A stretch of 8,630 nucleotides of DNA from NCBI GenBank assembly GCA_027317045.1, contig DAHVFI010000320.1, positions 1 through 8,630 of the forward strand. Direction: 5' to 3'. The notes under the pieces were generated by a model. It was not told the origin of the DNA. It worked only from the letters and a program-made list of their open reading frames with translations, and searched no databases. The translations under genes and the position numbers were made by a program. Shown here piece by piece: positions 1-4,487 of this stretch; the stretch's first letter is position 1; each line of letters opens with the position of its first letter. The DNA is from Gammaproteobacteria bacterium (GTDB taxonomy: Bacteria; Pseudomonadota; Gammaproteobacteria; Natronospirales; REEB76).

Positions 1-636
1 GCGGCCTCGAACCAGGCGGCGGTGGAGGCACTGATGCAATTGGCACGCGCGGGCGGCGAGCGCGCCTTGTTCCTGTGGGGCGGCGATGGCCGCGGCAAGT
101 CGCATCTTTTGCAGGCCGCCTGCCGGCTGGCGGATGTTTCCGGACGGCGTGCCATTTATCTGCCCATGGCCCAAGCGGCCTTGCTCGACCCGCAGGTGGC
201 GGAAAATCTGGACAGTTATGCGTTGGTCGCGGTGGACGACATTCATCGGGTGGCCGGCATCGAGCCTTGGCAGCGGGCCTTGTTCGTGTTGTTCAACACG
301 CTGGCGGAAAAGGGCGGCAGTTTCGTGGCCACGGCCCGCAACGCACCGAACGCCATCAAGCGGCTGCTGCCAGACCTGGCTTCAAGACTCGCCTGGGGGC
401 CGGTGTTCCAGTTGGCGCCGCTCACGGATGAGGAAAAAATCATTGCTCTCAAGCAACGCGCTTCCCGGCGCGGCTTCGAATTGCCGGATGATACCGCGCA
501 TTTCCTGCTCAGGCGCCAGCAGCGTGATATGCACACTCTGTGTGCAACGTTGGATGCACTGGATACCGCTTCACTGGTGGCGCAGCGTAAACTCACCTTG
601 CCGTTCGTTAAATTCCTGCTGACCAAAAAACTCTAG
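1..636 (+). CDS. hda: DnaA regulatory inactivator Hda (5' end outside window)
   Basis: AAA+ paralogue of DnaA. In the family, ADP-Hda bound to the DNA-loaded sliding clamp stimulates hydrolysis of ATP on DnaA and so prevents re-initiation of replication. The frame is open from base 1, so the in-frame GTG at 22 is probably not the start: about 20 N-terminal residues, including the clamp-binding motif, should lie upstream. Counting from the first full codon, Walker A is GGDGRGKSH (residues 27-35), Walker B is LVAVDD (75-80), the sensor-1 strand is near VATARN (109-114), and Box VII LPDLASRL (123-130) carries the likely arginine finger at 129. The protein ends after the lid (RKLTLPFVKFLL) with no DnaA domain IV, which separates Hda from DnaA. 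Its stop overlaps the stop of the opposing DUF2069 gene. The identification is firm. Confidence 0.95.
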   Translation, partial: AASNQAAVEALMQLARAGGERALFLWGGDGRGKSHLLQAACRLADVSGRRAIYLPMAQAALLDPQVAENLDSYALVAVDDIHRVAGIEPWQRALFVLFNTLAEKGGSFVATARNAPNAIKRLLPDLASRLAWGPVFQLAPLTDEEKIIALKQRASRRGFELPDDTAHFLLRRQQRDMHTLCATLDALDTASLVAQRKLTLPFVKFLLTKKL

Positions 637-1022
637 CGCTCACCAAACGGGCGGGGGTTTGTGGATGGCTGTGGGGTATTTTGCCGGCGCGCACGCAGCG
701 CCGCGCTCGCAGCGCTGAACAGCAGCAGGCTCAGGAACACTTCCGCGGCTCCTGAACCTGCGTCACTTTTGCTGGTAAACACCACGGTGACGCCCTGAGC
801 GAAATAGCCAAGCGCCATGAACCCGCACCAGGTGAAACCACCTTTACGATCACGCCACAGAAAATAACCCACGATCACCAATGGCAACAAGGCAAGTACC
901 AGCCACAGGATGCGCTGTTGCCTATCGGCATGAGTCAGGAAGCCGAGCCACAACAGCAGCCAGAGCATCAACAAGGTCATGGCAGTGAGTACCAGCGCAC
1001 GAGCGCTAAACCGGAAGTTCAT
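633..1022 (-). CDS. DUF2069 small inner-membrane protein
   Basis: A 129-residue protein of unknown function matching the DUF2069 family found next to hda and wrbA in many gammaproteobacteria. Four hydrophobic segments are visible at about residues 8-28, 37-55, 64-82 and 92-108. The loop after the second (WRDRKGGFTW) is basic, and the C-terminal tail is polar and proline-rich (RRQNTPQPS). The pattern YFxQG in the third segment fits the family. Its ATG overlaps the wrbA stop as ATGA (1019-1022) and has no clear Shine-Dalgarno sequence, so translation is probably coupled to wrbA. Its TAG stop (633-635) interlocks with the hda stop. No enzymatic motif is visible and no function is proposed. Confidence 0.85.
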   Translation of the reverse strand: MNFRFSARALVLTAMTLLMLWLLLWLGFLTHADRQQRILWLVLALLPLVIVGYFLWRDRKGGFTWCGFMALGYFAQGVTVVFTSKSDAGSGAAEVFLSLLLFSAASAALRARRQNTPQPSTNPRPFGER

Positions 1023-1612
1023 TTTGATTGCAGTTTATGGGCCACGTTCGCCACACGCGCGCCGAGTTTCTGACAGAGCTGTTGTTCCATATTGCTGAGA
1101 GTGCGGTCGCTATTGATACCGGCGTGGTGGCTTGGTCCATAAGGCGTACCGCCATCCATGGTTTCCATCAGTTCCCGTTCCGTGTAGGGCGTGCCCACAA
1201 TCAGCATGCCGTGATGTAGCAGCGGCAACATCATGGACAACAGCGTGGATTCCTGTCCGCCATGCAGCGAGCTGGTGGAGGTGAAGACGCCGGCGGGTTT
1301 GCCCGCCAGCGCACCGGATAGCCACAGACTGCCGGTGCCGTCAAGAAAATATTTGAGGGCTGCCGCCATGTTGCCGAAGCGCGTGGGGCTGCCGAGAATC
1401 AATCCCGCGCATTCCTTGAGGTCGTCATGGGTAGCGTATGGTGGACCGGACTCCGGGATGTTGTCCTCCACGGCCTCGCAAACGGCGGATACTGCGGGCA
1501 CCGTACGCAGGCGCGCATGCAGGCCATTCACGCTTTCCACCCCACGGCATACCTGCTGCGCCATTTTCGCGGTGGCGCCATAGCGACTGTAATAGAGCAC
1601 CAGGATTTCCAT
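1019..1612 (-). CDS. wrbA: WrbA-family NAD(P)H:quinone oxidoreductase
   Basis: Flavodoxin-like FMN protein that in this family performs two-electron reduction of quinones with NAD(P)H, avoiding semiquinone radicals. At 197 residues it has the usual family length. The FMN phosphate loop is YYSRYGAT (residues 7-14). Other signatures are GSPTRFGNMAAALKYFLDGT (74-93), TSTSSLHGGQEST (111-123) and LLHHGMLIVGTPY (131-143), all typical of WrbA. The ATG at 1612 starts exactly at the flavodoxin first strand (MEILVLYYS), so the start is secure, although the Shine-Dalgarno sequence is weak. It begins 3 bases after the arsC-like stop and overlaps DUF2069 by 4 bases, making it the middle gene of a three-gene operon. 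The redox role is known from the family; the specific substrate here is not. Confidence 0.95.
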   Translation of the reverse strand: MEILVLYYSRYGATAKMAQQVCRGVESVNGLHARLRTVPAVSAVCEAVEDNIPESGPPYATHDDLKECAGLILGSPTRFGNMAAALKYFLDGTGSLWLSGALAGKPAGVFTSTSSLHGGQESTLLSMMLPLLHHGMLIVGTPYTERELMETMDGGTPYGPSHHAGINSDRTLSNMEQQLCQKLGARVANVAHKLQSK

Positions 1613-1615
1613 GTG

Positions 1616-1966
1616 CTATAGGATATCCAGAACCGCCTCCGGCGGGCGGCCAATGCGTGCCCTGCCGTTGGCGAACACCACGGGGCGCTGAATCAGGATT
1701 GGGTGCGCGTGCATGGCGGCAATGAGTTGTGCGCGCGTCAGTTCCCGATCATCCAGGTGCAGTTTCCGGTATTCATCCTCAGTCGTGCGTATAAGTTCGC
1801 GCGGTTCCATGCGCAAAAGCACGAGTGCACGCTCGATGTCCGCCAGCTTGGGAGGTGTTTTCAGATATTCGATGACCTGGACTTCCGTGTGGTGTGATTG
1901 CAACAGCCCCAAAGTTTCCCGGGATTTTGAGCAGCGTGGGTTATGCCAGATTGTGACTTTTTGCAT
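1616..1966 (-). CDS. ArsC/YfgD-like thioredoxin-fold reductase
   Basis: A 116-residue ArsC-family protein. The family reduces arsenate with glutathione/glutaredoxin, but the YfgD branch, to which length and sequence point, has no settled physiological role. The motif HNPRCSKSR puts the nucleophilic cysteine at residue 12. Arginines corresponding to the E. coli ArsC anion-binding residues R60, R94 and R107 fall at exactly those positions (ELIR60, QR94PVV, RIGR107P), so the catalytic set looks complete. I chose the ATG at 1966 over an in-frame GTG at 2005, which would add 13 residues. The ATG gives the family's normal N-terminus, and a TATAGT -10 element at 2004-2009 would start transcription downstream of the GTG. 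First gene of the operon with wrbA; no arsR or arsB is visible nearby, arguing against a dedicated arsenic operon. Confidence 0.85.
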   Translation of the reverse strand: MQKVTIWHNPRCSKSRETLGLLQSHHTEVQVIEYLKTPPKLADIERALVLLRMEPRELIRTTEDEYRKLHLDDRELTRAQLIAAMHAHPILIQRPVVFANGRARIGRPPEAVLDIL

Positions 1967-2003
1967 ACGCGCGATCAGGGCAGAGTCAACAGGATGCCAG
2001 CTC

Positions 2004-2032
2004 ACTATAACCCAGGTCTAGGCGCTTGACGG
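2004..2032 (-). promoter_or_regulatory. Putative promoter of the arsC-like/wrbA/DUF2069 operon
   Basis: Read on the minus strand, TATAGT (2004-2009) matches the sigma-70 -10 consensus at five of six positions. At 17 bp upstream, CCGTCA (2027-2032) is only a three-of-six match to the -35 box. Transcription would begin near 1997, giving a leader of about 30 bases before the ATG at 1966. The -35 box overlaps that of the divergent lipoprotein promoter. Confidence 0.4.
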
Positions 2033-2054
2033 GTGTGCGGCCCGTTGCTAGCTT
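2026..2054 (+). promoter_or_regulatory. Putative promoter of the first DUF4398 lipoprotein gene
   Basis: TTGACG (2026-2031) is a five-of-six -35 box. After a 17-bp spacer, TAGCTT (2049-2054) is a weak -10 box, but it is preceded by TGC, giving an extended -10 element. The predicted start is near 2061, about 35 bases before the chosen GTG. The element lies back-to-back with the minus-strand promoter of the arsC-like operon. Confidence 0.4.
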
Positions 2055-2069
2055 GGGCGAATGCAAGCT
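2050..2069. repeat. Inverted repeat over the -10/+1 region
   Basis: AGCTTG (2050-2055) and CAAGCT (2064-2069) form a perfect 6-bp inverted repeat around an 8-base centre. Allowing one bulged T at 2070, the arms extend by CT/AG. It covers the -10 box and predicted start of the plus-strand promoter, so it could be an operator for a dimeric repressor or a hairpin at the 5' end of the transcript. A 6-bp repeat can also arise by chance. Confidence 0.3.
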
Positions 2070-2095
2070 TAGTTAGCCACAACCCGTCGGTCCAA

Positions 2096-2401
2096 GTGCA
2101 AAAAAAACTCCTGACAGCTCCGCGGTTTGCCGCAGTCATGGTCGTGCTGCTGCTCTCGGCATGTGCCGGAGCACCCGTGCAGGACATGAGCAACGCCCGT
2201 CAGGCGGTGGCAGCCGCCCAGCAGGCCGGTGCAGAGCGCACCGCAGCCAGTGAAATGGCCGATGCGCAGCGGTTTCTGCAGGCTGCCCAGGCGGCCCTTG
2301 ACCAGGGAGATTACGGTACTGCGCGTCAGAATGCGATCCGTGCCCGCAATGCAGCGGAAAAGGCCCTGCGTATCAGCCAGGGCAATCCCCGCCCCCCCTA
2401 G
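2096..2401 (+). CDS. Small DUF4398-type lipoprotein
   Basis: Function unknown. From the GTG at 2096 the product is about 101 residues with a textbook lipoprotein signal: basic start (QKK, then R10), a hydrophobic core and the lipobox LSAC, with the lipidated cysteine at residue 23. The mature part is almost entirely Ala/Gln/Glu/Arg-rich helix, including the phrase AQAALDQGDYGTARQNAIRA that is characteristic of DUF4398, and ends in a short Pro-rich tail. The frame stays open to a GTG at 2033, but that start would put more than 20 polar residues before the signal and sits upstream of the predicted transcription start, so 2096 is preferred. No strong Shine-Dalgarno sequence precedes it. Residue +2 is Ala rather than Asp, so by the E. 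coli sorting rule it would go to the outer membrane. The next gene has the same type of helical domain. Confidence 0.8.
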   Translation: MQKKLLTAPRFAAVMVVLLLSACAGAPVQDMSNARQAVAAAQQAGAERTAASEMADAQRFLQAAQAALDQGDYGTARQNAIRARNAAEKALRISQGNPRPP

Positions 2402-2441
2402 ATTTTCCCGTATTTTCCTTATGTTAAGGCTCATTGTTCAC

Positions 2442-2470
2442 TTGACCCGAAGCTTGCGGAGCGTTAACCT
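2442..2470 (+). promoter_or_regulatory. Possible promoter of the LysM lipoprotein gene
   Basis: TTGACC (2442-2447) is a good -35 box; after 17 bp, TAACCT (2465-2470) is a poor -10 box (three of six). It sits in the 167-bp gap between the two lipoprotein genes, which shows no clear intrinsic terminator, so read-through from the first gene is also possible. A 5-bp inverted repeat, GTTGT-CAAA-ACAAC (2536-2549), lies just before the ribosome binding site. Confidence 0.3.
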
Positions 2471-2555
2471 TTTACACCAGATTTTCAAGGCCTATCAAAC
2501 GGCCATGATTTTCCCTGTCTGATTTTTCCTATTTCGTTGTCAAAACAACAAGGTT

Positions 2556-2559
2556 GGAG
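2556..2559 (+). promoter_or_regulatory. Ribosome binding site deciding the LysM lipoprotein start
   Basis: GGAG lies 9 bases before the ATG at 2569. In-frame alternatives are TTG 2554, which overlaps this site, and ATG 2560, which lies immediately after it. The ATG at 2569 gives a compact signal peptide beginning MIKNYTKH. Confidence 0.6.
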
Positions 2560-2568
2560 ATGCCTATC

Positions 2569-3483
2569 ATGATCAAGAATTACACCAAACACCTCGCCGT
2601 GGTGTTGTTGACCGCCGGCATTGCCGTCGGTTGCGCCACCCACAAAGTTCAACCGGTTGCGGCTGTGGCTACGGGCCCGAATGCGGCAACTACCCAGGCG
2701 ATCGCGGATGCCCAGGCGGTGATTAACGCTGCCCAGGCACCCTGCACCGATACTGGCGACGCTTCGCAATTGCTCACTCAGGCGCAGCAGGCAGGTCAGG
2801 CCGGTGATAACGCCAAGGCTCAGCAGCTGGCCGCCCAGGCCAAGCAGGATGCGGAAACCGCCATCAACGACTGCTATATGAGTCATTCTCGGGATCTGCT
2901 TGCTCAGGCTCAGGGTTTCACCAACCTGAATGCCGACCAGCAGAATCGATTGAACCAGGGCCAGACGGATATCAGCAACAACCAGGGCAAGTCCGCCTAT
3001 GACGTGCTGTCCGCGCTGGTTGCCGAGTTGCAGGCCGCCAAGAGCACCTACACCGTCATGCGTGGCGATAGCTTGTGGCGTATTGCCGGCAAGTCCGATG
3101 TGTATGGCAACGCCCTGGAATGGCCGTTGATCTTCAAGAACAATGCCGATTCCATCAAGCATGCGGATCTGATCTATCCGAAACAGGACCTCAACGTGGT
3201 GAGCAACCCGCTGAAGACCGATGTGGATTCCGCCACTTGGTATGCGCAGCATCGTGGTGCCTGGAAGAATCATAAGGCCGACCGCCGCGACCGGGAATGG
3301 CTGAATGGCACGCTGACAGCCCCGGCATCCGCAATGCCAGCGGCGGCACCATCGGCAAGCACTGCACCAGCCTCGGCTCCGGCAGCTTCATCCGCCGCAC
3401 CGTCTCAAAGTACGGCTCCTGCTAAGAGCGCTGCACCCGCGGCTACTTCCGCCACGCCCGCTCCCAGCGCTGCAACGCACTAA
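2569..3483 (+). CDS. DUF4398-LysM lipoprotein with Ala/Pro/Ser tail
   Basis: A 304-residue envelope protein of unknown function, likely peptidoglycan-binding. The signal peptide (residues 1-21: basic start, hydrophobic core, lipobox AVGC) predicts lipidation at Cys22, followed by Ala, which suggests the outer membrane. Residues about 40-155 are Ala/Gln/Asn-rich helices of DUF4398 type; two cysteines, 59 and 102, could form a disulfide. A LysM domain spans about 160-211 (YTVMRGDSLWRIA, then W185PLIFKNN and LIYPKQDLNV). A basic and aromatic linker follows (SATWYAQHRGAWKNHKADRR, 221-240), then an Ala/Pro/Ser-rich tail from 250 to the end. The domain order suggests an outer-membrane-anchored protein reaching peptidoglycan through LysM. 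It follows a second DUF4398 lipoprotein on the same strand and is closed by a strong terminator. The domain calls are confident; the role is not known. Confidence 0.88.
   Translation: MIKNYTKHLAVVLLTAGIAVGCATHKVQPVAAVATGPNAATTQAIADAQAVINAAQAPCTDTGDASQLLTQAQQAGQAGDNAKAQQLAAQAKQDAETAINDCYMSHSRDLLAQAQGFTNLNADQQNRLNQGQTDISNNQGKSAYDVLSALVAELQAAKSTYTVMRGDSLWRIAGKSDVYGNALEWPLIFKNNADSIKHADLIYPKQDLNVVSNPLKTDVDSATWYAQHRGAWKNHKADRRDREWLNGTLTAPASAMPAAAPSASTAPASAPAASSAAPSQSTAPAKSAAPAATSATPAPSAATH
3316..3480 (+). other. Low-complexity Ala/Pro/Ser coding tract
   Basis: The last 55 residues of the LysM lipoprotein are almost only Ala, Pro, Ser and Thr, in irregular short units such as APASA and TPAPSA, with one Lys. 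Tracts of this kind are flexible and often span periplasm or cell wall. The repeat is compositional; no exact DNA unit recurs in tandem. Confidence 0.75.
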
Positions 3484-3531
3484 AGCCAGCCGCAACGGCG
3501 ATCATTGAACGGCATCAGTGTCTGATCTTTT

Positions 3532-3559
3532 AAAGGGCCCTGCGGGGCCCTTTCCTTTT
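3532..3559 (+). terminator. Strong rho-independent terminator
   Basis: AAAGGGCCC (3532-3540) and GGGCCCTTT (3545-3553) form a perfect 9-bp stem with the tetraloop TGCG, followed by CCTTTT. It lies 48 bases after the LysM lipoprotein stop and should end that transcript. The acylphosphatase gene begins 18 bases beyond it. Confidence 0.85.
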
Positions 3560-3576
3560 ATGTCTCTGGCCATCTG

Positions 3577-3849
3577 ATGATTATTTGCAAGCATTGCTTG
3601 ATCTCCGGTCGCGTGCAAGGCGTGGTGTTCCGTGCCACTACTGCACGCCGTGCTCTCGAGCTGAGCGTTACGGGCTATGCCAAAAACCTCCCGGATGGCC
3701 GCGTAGAAGTGTTGGCTTGCGGCGAACCTGCTGCAGTGGATGCGCTCTGCGAGTGGTTGCGACGGGGGCCGCCGACAGCGCGGGTCAGCGACGTGGTGAT
3801 ACGCGACGTGGAATGCATTGATGTGCCAGGAGTATTTGCCATCAGCTGA
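3577..3849 (+). CDS. acyP: Acylphosphatase
   Basis: A 90-residue acylphosphatase (EC 3.6.1.7) that hydrolyses carboxyl-phosphate bonds such as those of acetyl phosphate or 1,3-bisphosphoglycerate; a cytosolic single-domain alpha/beta protein. The signature GRVQGVVFR (residues 11-19) forms the phosphate loop with catalytic Arg19, and GYAKNLPDGRVEV (33-45) supplies catalytic Asn37. Length is normal for the family. There is no good Shine-Dalgarno sequence before the ATG at 3577. A five-codon reading frame (ATG 3560, peptide MSLAI) ends in a TGA that overlaps this ATG as TGATG. The gene lies just past a strong terminator, so it needs either read-through or its own promoter. TTGAAC (3505-3510) with TTTAAA (3529-3534, 18-bp spacing) is a weak candidate. 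It converges on the lytic transglycosylase gene across 62 bases with no visible terminator. Confidence 0.95.
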   Translation: MIICKHCLISGRVQGVVFRATTARRALELSVTGYAKNLPDGRVEVLACGEPAAVDALCEWLRRGPPTARVSDVVIRDVECIDVPGVFAIS

Positions 3850-3911
3850 AGAGGGTCATTACATCAGCGCGGAAATCTACCTCGCAACCGGATTCACCGA
3901 TGCATGCAGTC

Positions 3912-4487
3912 TCAGTTCCAGCTCCATGTCCTGCTGAGTGCCTTGAGCACGCTGTCGGAGTAATCGATACCGACGGTTGCGCCGTTATAGCGTTGCAGGG
4001 CTTCGCGGATGTCGCCATGGGAGCGGTCCAGGTAGTACTTGAGGATGGTACAACCCAGCCGCAAATTGGTGGTCTCATGGAACAAGTTGCCGTTGGGTTG
4101 GCCGCTCAATTTCAGCCAGAAGGGCATGATTTGCATGAGTCCCTGGGCGCCGGCATGGGATACGGCAAAGCGGTGAAAATCGCTTTCTACGTTGATGATG
4201 GATAGCACCAGCTCCGGCGAAACCCCGGCGCGAGTGGCTTCCGCATGAATCAACTCCAGCAACGCCAAGCGCTTGTGCGGGTCGGCAATAGTTGCTGCCA
4301 GGCGGTTGGACATGGTTATGAGCCAGACTTGGGCGTCGTACTTATCCTTGAAACTGGTGTTATCGGCGGCGGCCCTCGTTACCAGCGCCAGCAGCTCAGG
4401 ACTGGGAGTAATGAATTTCTGGGCGAAGGCCGGGGCGCCCGCCAACAGGCTTGCGCCCAATAACATCAGAGGCAGGCTGCGCAGCAT
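3912..4487 (-). CDS. Secreted lytic transglycosylase (SLT family 1 domain)
   Basis: A 191-residue murein hydrolase of the Slt70-like catalytic family. Such enzymes cleave the MurNAc-GlcNAc bond of peptidoglycan and leave a 1,6-anhydroMurNAc end. A signal peptide occupies residues 1-22 (hydrophobic core, cleavage likely after AFA, before Gln23); there is no lipobox cysteine, so it should be soluble in the periplasm. The catalytic motif INVESDFHRFAVSHAGAQG (98-116) puts the general acid Glu at 101, followed by LMQIMPFW (117-124), the family NLRLGCTILKYYLD (141-154), and ALQRYNG (163-169). The catalytic domain makes up nearly the whole mature protein and no cell-wall-binding module is attached. 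Its ATG shares one base with the proS stop (TGATG) and lacks a clear Shine-Dalgarno sequence, so it is probably translated by coupling from proS. Confidence 0.93.
   Translation of the reverse strand: MLRSLPLMLLGASLLAGAPAFAQKFITPSPELLALVTRAAADNTSFKDKYDAQVWLITMSNRLAATIADPHKRLALLELIHAEATRAGVSPELVLSIINVESDFHRFAVSHAGAQGLMQIMPFWLKLSGQPNGNLFHETTNLRLGCTILKYYLDRSHGDIREALQRYNGATVGIDYSDSVLKALSRTWSWN

Noticed and set aside
243..626. Minus-strand open frame (127 codons) opposite hda
   Set aside because: Shadow of hda; the sense frame carries all AAA+ motifs and the antisense product is unrecognisable.
1616..1966. Arsenic resistance operon
   Set aside because: Only an ArsC-family gene is present; there is no arsR, arsB or acr3, and the neighbours are the wrbA/DUF2069/hda set common in gammaproteobacteria.
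1967..2005. N-terminal extension of the ArsC-like protein from GTG 2005
   Set aside because: The extension falls upstream of the predicted transcription start, and the ATG at 1966 places the catalytic Cys and Arg residues at exactly the ArsC family positions.
2033..2095. Upstream GTG start for the first DUF4398 lipoprotein
   Set aside because: It would put about 21 polar residues before the basic/hydrophobic signal, and the GTG lies between the -35 and -10 boxes.
2485..3273. Long minus-strand open frame (262 codons) opposite the LysM lipoprotein
   Set aside because: It is antisense to a gene with a clear signal peptide and LysM domain. Its length follows from the Ala/Gln-rich codon pattern; its product resembles no family and it lacks a plausible start region.
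3842..4078. Minus-strand frame spanning the acyP to transglycosylase gap
   Set aside because: Most of it overlaps the transglycosylase in another frame, including its YNG motif region, and it has no ribosome site or family resemblance.
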